A stretch of DNA of 40,600 nucleotides from CAZWRV01 sp964636325 (GTDB lineage: Bacteria > Verrucomicrobiota > Lentisphaeria > Victivallales > GWF2-50-93), in the NCBI GenBank assembly GCA_964636325.1, contig CAZWRV010000055.1:1-40600 (forward strand), given 5' to 3'. Position numbers and translations under genes: made by a program. This document shows positions 34,170-40,600 of this stretch, one piece after another (position 1 is the stretch's first letter; each line of letters starts with the position of its first letter). Under the pieces are notes generated by a model. It ran no database searches, had not been told where the DNA came from, and saw only the letters and a program-made list of their open reading frames with translations.

Positions 34170-35222
34170 TCAAGCCGCCGGAGTTATTCTGACGCTGCGC
34201 CCCGTCGAGCAGCTTTCCCTTATCGCCGCGGCCATGTCGTATGCGGCTATGCCGTCTCGGATTGTTATCGGCATCTCAGCGCCCGACAGCCAGGCGTCCA
34301 TGAACTCCTTCATCTGGTGGGCGTTGCGCGACTCCTCCACGTCGTCCGGCCTGATGTCGGCGCCGTCCCATTCGTATATCTCGTCGGCGGCGTGCGGCCT
34401 TGTCTTGAAGACTTTCACGAAGCTGTGCGAGGACCAGCTCCAGCGGACGCCCAGGTTTTCGGCGAGGGCCGTTCCGCTCAGGAGTCCCTGGTGCGAGCGC
34501 TGCGAGAGATGGAAGGTCGCAATGCCCCCGTTCTTGAATTCGAAACAGCAGTTAAGCTCGATCTCCTCGTGTGGCTCGGCCGGCCTGCCGGGAGTGAAGT
34601 CTACGGCCATGACCGATTCGACCTCGCCGCCGATCCAGCGGCACCAGTCGAGGAAATGGCAGCAGTGGTTGACGATCTGGCCGCCGCCCTGGTCCATGCG
34701 GTGCCGCCAGTTGCGTTTCTCAAGAGGCACGTCCGGAACCGCGCCGCCGGGCGACATCCAATGGCCATTTATGCTTAGAAGCCTTCCGGCCTCCGGACGG
34801 CGGAGAATCTCGGCCACCTTCATGAACGGATTGATGTGGCGGTATGACAGGCCTACATAGCACTTGACCTTGTATTTCGCCGCGGCGGCGAGGATTTTTT
34901 CGCGCCCCGAGGCGTCTATGCATATCGGTTTTTCAAGATAGACGTCCTTCCCGGCCGCGGCCGTACGGGCAAAGGCGTCCGGATGCAGAAAGGGAGGCAG
35001 GGAGATCAGCACCACGTCCATTTCATGCCTCAGGAATTCAGGCTCGGAGTAGTAAGCCTTTCCGCCGTATTGGGCCGCGGCGAAGTCCGCCTTCTCGCGG
35101 ACGATATCGTAGCACGCCACGATCTTCAGCTTGTCCGGATGGGCTGCCTGCGCGCCCTCCACCAGCTCCCTGGTCCGATACATGTTGCAGCCGTAGAGGC
35201 CGAACCTGATTTGACTTTTCAC
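34170..35222 (-). CDS. Gfo/Idh/MocA-family oxidoreductase
   Basis: 350 aa. The N-terminal Rossmann fold (IRFGLYGCNMYRTREL) has a less regular glycine loop than usual. The family EKP motif is at 97-99 (VYLEKPICID). The C-terminal domain has QGGGQIVNHCCHFLDWCRWI with the expected His residues. It should act on a sugar released by the enzymes around it. It starts at GTG 35222 with AAAGGAGAAGACC upstream. A promoter-like sequence with palindromes lies directly upstream (35234-35276), so it may start a second transcript within the block. It is only distantly similar to the other oxidoreductase in the window. Confidence 0.88.
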   Translation of the reverse strand: MKSQIRFGLYGCNMYRTRELVEGAQAAHPDKLKIVACYDIVREKADFAAAQYGGKAYYSEPEFLRHEMDVVLISLPPFLHPDAFARTAAAGKDVYLEKPICIDASGREKILAAAAKYKVKCYVGLSYRHINPFMKVAEILRRPEAGRLLSINGHWMSPGGAVPDVPLEKRNWRHRMDQGGGQIVNHCCHFLDWCRWIGGEVESVMAVDFTPGRPAEPHEEIELNCCFEFKNGGIATFHLSQRSHQGLLSGTALAENLGVRWSWSSHSFVKVFKTRPHAADEIYEWDGADIRPDDVEESRNAHQMKEFMDAWLSGAEMPITIRDGIAAYDMAAAIRESCSTGRSVRITPAA

Positions 35223-35233
35223 GGTCTTCTCCT

Positions 35234-35249
35234 TTGTTACATGTCACAA
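35234..35249. promoter_or_regulatory. Imperfect palindrome TTGTGACATGTAACAA (candidate operator)
   Basis: A 16-bp near-palindrome (one mismatched pair) overlapping the end of the proposed -10 and ending 11 bp above the GTG start of the oxidoreductase gene. A repressor bound here would block transcription. Confidence 0.4.
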
Positions 35250-35276
35250 TATGCGCCGCAAATTTGCGCAAGTCAA
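35248..35276 (-). promoter_or_regulatory. Promoter-like sequence of the oxidoreductase gene, with a palindrome in the spacer
   Basis: On the minus strand: TTGACT (35271-35276), a 17-bp spacer, CATATT (35248-35253). The spacer contains the perfect palindrome CGCAAATTTGCG (35257-35268), a natural operator position. The -10 matches only 4/6. Confidence 0.5.
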
Positions 35277-35378
35277 GCCGAACAGACAGGAAATTGCAAG
35301 ATATTTTCAGATTTCCCGGCCCGCCCGCGGATCAGGATGTCTGATATTGTGGCGAAGCTCGGACGAGATGGCGATGGG

Positions 35379-38321
35379 TCAGTATTTGTCCTTTCCAACG
35401 AACAATATGTCCTCTGTGGAGACGCTTCCGGCCTTCTTGACGCCGGGCAGGTCGCAGTCGATGAGGGTATAGGTCTCCGAATCCAGAGTGATGGACACGG
35501 CCACCCCCTGTTCCTCGGACACAGGCTTGCAGTCGGCCGTCAGAGGTAGAAGCTTTACTTCCTTCAAGGGCATTGCGGCCGGATCCTTGCCGGCCTCCAG
35601 GACGATGACGCATGCGGCGGTTTTAGCCTGGCGCCTAAGCATCAGGAAGGTGGTGTCATAAGGATCCCATCCGGTGTATGTGACGCCTCTTACTAGTTCG
35701 CTGTCGCCATCCACGAGGAAATGCGCGCGGGTCGTGAAAGCTCCGGACTTGTAGTCAAGGGTGAACGCCTTTCCGCATGAGGCGCGCTGCAGCGAGCGGA
35801 TCTTCGCGGAAATTCCGCTGTCCGCGGCGAATGCGTCGCATGGCGCAAAGGGAAGGGCAGGGGTGCTGGCAAGCTCCATGACTCCCGGGTAGAATATGAA
35901 CGACAGCTGACGCGGCCTGTCCGCGCTCAGCCGGTCGGCGATGACGAAGGCGTCCCCGACGATCGCGATCGAGCGCGAAATCGAAACGCCCGGATACGGT
36001 GACGCCTCCGCCGGCGCGGCATATTTCGCCATCGGGAACTCGCCGTCGCGGAACACGACTTGTCTGGGGCGTATTCCGCTCTGCCCTGTGTCGTCGACAA
36101 CCGGCACGTTACCGCCGAACGTAGAGTAGGAGAACGCGTCGTGCGCCTTTGGGTTTCCATATGAGACGCGAGTCACGCTCGTGTTCAGCTCAGCGCCCTT
36201 GAAGTATGTGATGTAGTTCAGCATGTCCTTTCCGCCGCGCCAAGTGGGACTTCCCCAGAATATCCGCACGCCGCGGAGGTTGTCGACAGTCCCTTTCCGC
36301 AGGACGCTGCGTCCGGCCATTTCGAGCGTGGCGCTGGAAAGCTGCCCGTTGGCTGACCCTTCCGGCAGCGGGATGACCCCGTCGATCAGAGCTGCCGGAG
36401 TTCCGCCCTTCCCGCGCGAACGGACGAGGATCGGAAGATATGCCGGATCCCTGAAATATTCGTATGCCACCTCGAAGAAGCCGGGATTGCCGCCCTCCGG
36501 GCTTACTGAGCTCATCAGTAGGGCGTCGTAGATGCGCTTCACCCTCGGCGTGAAGAATTTTCCGCCGATTGCCTCGTAGACCTGCCCCTGTTCCTGGAGC
36601 GGTAAAAGGGCGGCGCTGTGGTAGGCGATGTCGTTCTCGAGGGAGAATCCGTCCTCGGAGAATGTCATGTCCACCTGGTCAAGCAGGCCGTAGGGGCCGG
36701 TGAAGGCGCGGGCCGCCATGAACCAGTTCCCGGCATTGATGGCGGACTCACCTGAGGAGCTGTTGAATTCGCACTGCATGTTGGTCATCACCCTGTGCGT
36801 CTGGATGTCGTCGGCTTCGATCAGGAATAGGTCGGTCTCGATCTTCTTCCGGTCGGCGTCCGAGAGCGACGGCGAAGCGGCCACGAAGTCGTAGGCCTGG
36901 ATGATGCCGTGCGACCACCAGGCTTCGCCGAGGACCGCGTGGCCGATCCTGCTGCAGTAGCCGGTTGATCGGGCGTCGGCATATTCCCATTTCGGGAACC
37001 TGTCCGCGTATGCCAGAAGAAGCTCTGCCGCCTTTTTCGCATACCGTTCGTCGCCTGTGAGATAGTATGCCCAGCCAAGCTGGCGGCATCGGTTGCTGTT
37101 CTGGGTGTGCACATGGATTGCCGCCTCCTTGTCAAGCCATTCTTTGCCTTCCAGATAGTGGTTGCCCTTCTCGCAGAAATGCCGCTTGAAGTCCTTATGG
37201 TCGAACTTGAGCTGCGACCTGTGTTCCGGGCAGACCTGGTTGGCCGGGTAGCCGTGGCGGATTTCAGGGACGACCCACGCTTCCGCAAGGATTTTGTCAG
37301 CCTCCTTTACCCAGCCGTCGAGAATCTCCTTCGCCCAGGGATAAGCCTTTGCGGCGTCGAGGATTCGCTCCTTCGTGCCGGGCCTGATCATGAAAGGGCG
37401 CTTGGACAGCGAAGGCGGGACGACTCCGCCGGGCAGCCACTGGATGTAGCCGCGGAACCAGGTCGTCCTCGAGCCTGGAATGCCGTCGACATCCGCATAG
37501 ACCGGCGCCGTCTCATAGTATAGCGGCGGATGATTGGCGGCCTTCTCGCGGGGGATGGTGAAGCTCAGCTCCACAGTCCTCTGCTCGCCGGGCTTGAGCT
37601 CGAGCCGCTCGGTTTCAAGCGCCGCGGTGAAATCCTTTAGGCCCGCCGTATTGATGGAAAGCTGGACGGATCTGGCCTCATCGGTGGTGTTCTTCAACGA
37701 GAGCGGGAAAATCGTGTGGAGCGACTTTTCGTCTGCCGTGCTTGCGACCTGCTTCGGGTCGCAGGTCAGGCGGACAGGGAACTTGACCAAGCGGATATTC
37801 TTGACTCGTATCCGCCTCCAGGTCTTTTCGTCGGGACGGTTCAACGGAAGGTTCGCGAAGTTGAGTGAGATGACAAGCTCGCCCTTGTCGTTCAAGAGCG
37901 GCCCTTTCAGGTCGTCGTCGAGGTTCAAGTCCAGCCATGCTTCGCGCCACACGTCGGGCTGATACCTGTCCTTGTATACGAACCACCGCCGGTTTCCCGC
38001 CTGGACTGTCAGATCCGAGCCGCCGCCCGAATGTTTCCATTCCAGGCAGAGTGCGTCGTAGCGGGAAGGATCAACGCCAGTGAGAGTCAGCTCCGCTTTT
38101 CCGCGCAGGACGGGATCCTGGAACCATTCCAGGCACGGGGTCTTTGATTCCTCATCGACTACGCGCTTCAGGTCGCCGCCATTCCATTGCGAATGGACCT
38201 TGTCGGACTCGAGCCACAGGACGGAATTGGCGTCCGGCTTTTCTCCTGCGGAAAGATTGACTGTGCACAAGGCCATGAGTGCGGCCGTCGCCGCCACCAG
38301 GACAAGAGAGAGTGAATTCAT
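35379..38321 (-). CDS. Exported heparinase II/III-like enzyme (putative polysaccharide lyase)
   Basis: 980 aa. MNSLSLVLVAATAALMALCT is a signal peptide, probably cut near LSAGE. An N-terminal sugar-binding-like beta domain (about 30-200) is followed by the helical toroid (about 350-700), with GWAYYLTGDERYAKKAAELL and LLDQVDMTFSEDGFSLENDI before AYHSAALLPL. The Asn/Ser-rich EFNSSSGESAINAGNWF (about 510) resembles active-site loops of heparinase/alginate-lyase relatives. The C-terminal beta-sandwich (about 720-960) includes RGGKDMLNYITYFKG. I chose ATG 38321 with GGAGGAAGA upstream; the frame extends to 38759 but that part lies over the prepilin gene. A prepilin-like gene is 62 bp upstream. The family is fairly secure; the substrate is unknown. 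Confidence 0.82.
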   Translation of the reverse strand: MNSLSLVLVAATAALMALCTVNLSAGEKPDANSVLWLESDKVHSQWNGGDLKRVVDEESKTPCLEWFQDPVLRGKAELTLTGVDPSRYDALCLEWKHSGGGSDLTVQAGNRRWFVYKDRYQPDVWREAWLDLNLDDDLKGPLLNDKGELVISLNFANLPLNRPDEKTWRRIRVKNIRLVKFPVRLTCDPKQVASTADEKSLHTIFPLSLKNTTDEARSVQLSINTAGLKDFTAALETERLELKPGEQRTVELSFTIPREKAANHPPLYYETAPVYADVDGIPGSRTTWFRGYIQWLPGGVVPPSLSKRPFMIRPGTKERILDAAKAYPWAKEILDGWVKEADKILAEAWVVPEIRHGYPANQVCPEHRSQLKFDHKDFKRHFCEKGNHYLEGKEWLDKEAAIHVHTQNSNRCRQLGWAYYLTGDERYAKKAAELLLAYADRFPKWEYADARSTGYCSRIGHAVLGEAWWSHGIIQAYDFVAASPSLSDADRKKIETDLFLIEADDIQTHRVMTNMQCEFNSSSGESAINAGNWFMAARAFTGPYGLLDQVDMTFSEDGFSLENDIAYHSAALLPLQEQGQVYEAIGGKFFTPRVKRIYDALLMSSVSPEGGNPGFFEVAYEYFRDPAYLPILVRSRGKGGTPAALIDGVIPLPEGSANGQLSSATLEMAGRSVLRKGTVDNLRGVRIFWGSPTWRGGKDMLNYITYFKGAELNTSVTRVSYGNPKAHDAFSYSTFGGNVPVVDDTGQSGIRPRQVVFRDGEFPMAKYAAPAEASPYPGVSISRSIAIVGDAFVIADRLSADRPRQLSFIFYPGVMELASTPALPFAPCDAFAADSGISAKIRSLQRASCGKAFTLDYKSGAFTTRAHFLVDGDSELVRGVTYTGWDPYDTTFLMLRRQAKTAACVIVLEAGKDPAAMPLKEVKLLPLTADCKPVSEEQGVAVSITLDSETYTLIDCDLPGVKKAGSVSTEDILFVGKDKY

Positions 38322-38383
38322 TCTTCCTCCAATGTTTTTGCCGCGGAATTTTTTTTCATTTGCATAACCTGCATTGCTTATAT

Positions 38384-39109
38384 TTACGGATTGCTCCAGA
38401 AGATCATCGACTTCTCGTTGGAGATGGTGACAAGGGGTTGGACGTCCGCCAGCTTCCTCGGTTCGACATGCCCGTCCGGAAATGAGACGTTTACGGACCT
38501 GTTGTGCCGGAAGGCAAGCCCGCCGAAGGAGCCCCACCAGACGCATACGGCATAATATCCGTTCAGGCTGTTTCCGTCGAGGTACGCGGTGTCTGTTGCG
38601 TAGTTCTGCGCGTCGATGAAGGCCAGCTGCTGGGAGGGATATTTGATCTGGCTGTTCTTGACGTATGCGGGAGACCTGCACCAGCCCCCCGCATATTTCC
38701 CGCCGATCCCAATCCAGTTCATCCCGTAGCTTGTGTGAAGATAGATGGCATACAGCCATCCGTTCTTGTATTTCAATGTGTGCGTCGGGCAGTTCAACTG
38801 CGGTATGTCAATGCGGACGGTGTCGGGATCGGCCGCCTGCTGCGCCTCGGTGAAATATTTCGGCAGCATGTAGAAACCCCAGAAGCGGACGCCAGAATAG
38901 ACACCTGAAGCTGTGACCGGCGGCAGATCCCCGTTGTAGTCGTTGCAGTAGGACTGCCATTCGAGTGAGAGCTGCTTCAGGTTGTTTGTGCACAGGATGC
39001 TGTGAGCCGACTCCCTTGCCCTCTTCAGTGCCGGCAGCAGCATCGCCATGAGGATCGAGATGATCGCGATCACTACGAACAGCTCGATCAAGGTGAATTT
39101 GTTTTTCAT
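38384..39109 (-). CDS. Prepilin-like protein with H-X9-DG motif
   Basis: 241 aa. MKNK then FTLIELFVVIAIISILMAML, a prepilin signal with Lys at -1. LLPALKRARESAHSILCTNN follows. RHNRSVNVSFPDG near the C-terminus is an exact H-X9-DG motif. The body is rich in Tyr, Trp and Gly. The ATG follows GGGGGG nine bases upstream. It precedes the heparinase-like gene by 62 bp and follows the regulator gene by 165 bp, so it is probably the first structural gene of the regulated block. Confidence 0.88.
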   Translation of the reverse strand: MKNKFTLIELFVVIAIISILMAMLLPALKRARESAHSILCTNNLKQLSLEWQSYCNDYNGDLPPVTASGVYSGVRFWGFYMLPKYFTEAQQAADPDTVRIDIPQLNCPTHTLKYKNGWLYAIYLHTSYGMNWIGIGGKYAGGWCRSPAYVKNSQIKYPSQQLAFIDAQNYATDTAYLDGNSLNGYYAVCVWWGSFGGLAFRHNRSVNVSFPDGHVEPRKLADVQPLVTISNEKSMIFWSNP

Positions 39110-39217
39110 AGCATAATACCCCCCATCATTTCCTTATGGTCTTTCCATTAGGCTAAGCGATGCCTTCATTTTTCGGTGCCTCTCTCCGAAAAGCCCAAAG
39201 AGCATTTTCAAGCTATT

Positions 39218-39256
39218 TTTCAGACTTTCATAGTTGGCGGGTCAGGAAGTCTGAAA
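39218..39256. terminator. Inverted repeat after the regulator gene (possible terminator)
   Basis: Perfect 10-bp arms TTTCAGACTT (39218-39227) and AAGTCTGAAA (39247-39256) with a 19-base loop, starting 19 bp after the end of the regulator gene in its reading direction. There is no good T tract after the stem, so it may be a protein-binding or attenuator site instead. Confidence 0.35.
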
Positions 39257-39274
39257 CTATCGAGATGAAATATC

Positions 39275-40339
39275 TCACGGCATCAGCTTGGGCCTTACTG
39301 TTTCTTTGGCGGGACGCTCTTCGGCATTCATGCCGGGACTGTAGATCGAATGCTTGAGCAGCCCGATCGCCTTTCCTACGATTTCATCCATGTCGTATTC
39401 AATCTTCGGCATTTTGATGGGGTAGAAGACGTTGGCTCCGGAAGTTGCGAGATATGTTATGATGAGATCGCGGGGGACTTGTATGCCGAGCTGTACGACG
39501 GCCTGGACGACACCTTTTGCTACGATGTCGTCGGAGACGAACAGGGCGGACGGGCGTCCCCTTATGCTCCAGAGACGCCTCATCAGCTCGAATCCATTCT
39601 CCTCGTGGGAGGGCTGACCGGTGGCCTCGAGCATCCATTCGGGTCTACTATGCAACGTAGGGAAAGAGGGCAGAATCCGGGGCAGACGACCGATCATTAA
39701 TCCGCTGGAGATGAAAGCCACTTCTGAGCGTCCGTTCCTGGAGAAATATTGAAGGGCCGTCTTGATCGAAGCGTCAGCGTCGAATTCAATCCTGGACTTT
39801 GAGGTTCCATATTCGCCGCCGATTTTTACATGAGGCACCTGATACTTCTGCCAGATCGGGCATGTATCCATGTATTGGTCGAAATCGCAGTTGGCCATGA
39901 TCAGGCCGCGCAGCGACCGCTTCTTCAAGTCGTCGGCCAGGCCTTCTATGCTTGCTCGTCCGGCAAACTCCGTCCCCTTGCGTTCGATATAGCGGCGCAC
40001 CGAGAAGCCTTCGGCTTGAAGCTTCGCGGAAATTTTCTCTCCCAGGACGTAAGGGAAAGGCGTCTTTTGCGGCTGAAGGCTTGCCTCGTTCATCAGAAGC
40101 CCGATATTCTGAAGCGGCGAGGTGCGCGCCACGACTGTTCCGCTCCTGCCCTTGCTCACGCTCAGGTAGCCTTCGTCCGCAAGCTGACGGATTCCCTTGA
40201 ATATCGAGCCGCGTGAAAGATCATAGCTCCCCTTGAAGTCGTCGACGGTTGGAAACTTGTCGCCCACCTTCCATTCCCCGCTCTGCAGACGCCGCAGCAG
40301 ATCGCTGTATACAAGCTGATGCCGTGAAAAGGGTGCCAT
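39275..40339 (-). CDS. GntR-type winged-helix regulator with LacI-like sugar-binding domain
   Basis: 354 aa. Residues about 1-70 are a GntR winged helix: HQLVYSDLLRRLQSGEWKVG, then FPTVDDFKGSYDLSRGSIFK and QLADEGYLSVSKGRSG. Residues about 75-340 resemble periplasmic-binding/LacI sensors: NIGLLMNEASLQ at the start, and PSALFVSDDIVAKGVVQAVV followed by QLGIQVPRDL near the end. This AraR-like arrangement usually senses a sugar and represses catabolic genes. I chose ATG 40339 with GGAG nine bases upstream; the longer frame (to 40474) runs across the promoter. It lies at the head of the minus-strand polysaccharide block and probably controls it and itself. Confidence 0.88.
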   Translation of the reverse strand: MAPFSRHQLVYSDLLRRLQSGEWKVGDKFPTVDDFKGSYDLSRGSIFKGIRQLADEGYLSVSKGRSGTVVARTSPLQNIGLLMNEASLQPQKTPFPYVLGEKISAKLQAEGFSVRRYIERKGTEFAGRASIEGLADDLKKRSLRGLIMANCDFDQYMDTCPIWQKYQVPHVKIGGEYGTSKSRIEFDADASIKTALQYFSRNGRSEVAFISSGLMIGRLPRILPSFPTLHSRPEWMLEATGQPSHEENGFELMRRLWSIRGRPSALFVSDDIVAKGVVQAVVQLGIQVPRDLIITYLATSGANVFYPIKMPKIEYDMDEIVGKAIGLLKHSIYSPGMNAEERPAKETVRPKLMP

Positions 40340-40375
40340 GGCGAAAAGCTCCGTTGGGAATAGGCGGCATAAATA

Positions 40376-40391
40376 AATATTACGTAATATT
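40376..40391. promoter_or_regulatory. Perfect 16-bp palindrome, probable operator O1 of the regulator
   Basis: AATATTACGTAATATT, its own reverse complement. It overlaps the TATAAT box (40389-40394) of the regulator promoter. A second site with two changes is at 40470-40485. Dimeric GntR proteins bind palindromes of this kind. Confidence 0.7.
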
Positions 40392-40416
40392 ATATGCCAA
40401 CGAATCACGCTGTCAA
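40389..40416 (-). promoter_or_regulatory. Consensus promoter of the regulator gene
   Basis: On the minus strand: TTGACA (40411-40416), 16 bp, TATAAT (40389-40394). Both hexamers are perfect. The start codon is 49 bp downstream. The -10 is overlapped by operator O1. Confidence 0.8.
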
Positions 40417-40469
40417 GTTGTTCAAGGGTTAAACTTAATAAAAAATGCATCGGAAATGCATCTAATTTA

Positions 40470-40485
40470 AACATTACATAATATT
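40470..40485. promoter_or_regulatory. Second operator-like site O2 of the regulator
   Basis: AACATTACATAATATT matches O1 at 14 of 16 positions. The centres are 94 bp apart, about nine helical turns, so both sites face the same side of DNA and could support looping. Confidence 0.5.
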
Positions 40486-40548
40486 AATAAAGCAAGTGTC
40501 TCAACGTCCAGGGGAAATGGCCGTCTGCGAGATTCGCAGTTCTGCCGA

Positions 40549-40600
40549 ACAGAAACTCGATGGAGGGCGAAGCCGTGCTGAGCCGCGGTTGAGCTTGGCT
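40549..40600. repeat. Partial MITE-like element, copy 3 (cut by the window end)
   Basis: ACTCGATGGAGGGCGAAGCC then GTGCTGAGCCGCGGTTGAGC. Its reverse complement matches the interior of copy 2 (CGGCTCAGC-TGGCTTCGCCCTCC). The rest lies outside the window. Confidence 0.5.

Noticed and set aside
38322..38759. 146-codon N-terminal extension of the heparinase-like protein
   Set aside because: It lies out of frame over the prepilin gene and precedes a good signal peptide with its own ribosome site.

Overview
The window looks like a chromosomal segment of a Gram-negative polysaccharide degrader of the PVC group, most probably Lentisphaerota (Victivallales-like). Evidence: four small proteins with an FTLIELLVVIAI prepilin N-terminus (three with a C-terminal H-X9-DG motif), two CBM9-like/DUF4091 proteins, fucosidase-type and heparinase-type enzymes, lone gatA/gatC and hisF genes, and many palindromic intergenic repeats. 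This assignment is an inference from gene content; no rRNA or other phylogenetic marker is present. Planctomycetota or Kiritimatiellota are the alternatives.

Layout. 1-620: L,D-transpeptidase (-). 781-4120: consensus promoter and a large heparinase-like lipoprotein (+). 4284-5519: GH29 fucosidase (+). 5520-6462: gene-poor, hairpin-rich stretch with a broken reading frame. 6463-6822: small unknown gene (-). 7255-12950: GH2-type enzyme, Gfo/Idh/MocA oxidoreductase and nitrilase-family hydrolase (+); the last two overlap by 4 bp. 12991-14950: gatA and gatC (-), separated by an inverted repeat. 15335-19974: tandem membrane-anchored HEAT-repeat paralogues (+). 20296-21938: two convergent prepilin-like genes. 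22264-24579: GH95-type fucosidase (+). 24689-25453: hisF (+). 25556-26232: nucleotidyltransferase with a small partner (-). 26502-40339: a long minus-strand block, read right to left as GntR/LacI-type regulator, prepilin-like protein, heparinase-like enzyme, Gfo/Idh/MocA oxidoreductase, prepilin-like protein, CBM9-DUF4091 protein, CBM9-DUF4091 protein.

How the genes may work together. The heparinase-like and DUF4091 proteins carry export signals and probably attack polysaccharide outside the cytoplasm. GH29, GH95 and GH2 proteins have no visible signal and probably process imported, fucose-containing oligosaccharides. The two oxidoreductases and the nitrilase-like hydrolase would handle released sugars or substituents. 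The regulator at the right end has a consensus promoter with a 16-bp perfect palindrome at its -10 and a near-copy 94 bp upstream, which suggests autoregulation. Prepilin-like genes sit immediately beside three of the polysaccharide enzymes.

The most unusual features are: (i) a 168-bp palindromic repeat lying in frame inside the GH2 gene, related to copies in two nearby intergenic regions; (ii) a roughly 115-bp MITE-like element with matching ends, in two full copies and one partial; (iii) H-X9-DG prepilins next to carbohydrate enzymes, all lacking the usual Gly before the FTLIE cleavage site; (iv) phased palindromes at the regulator; and (v) a run of six hairpins at 5916-6085.
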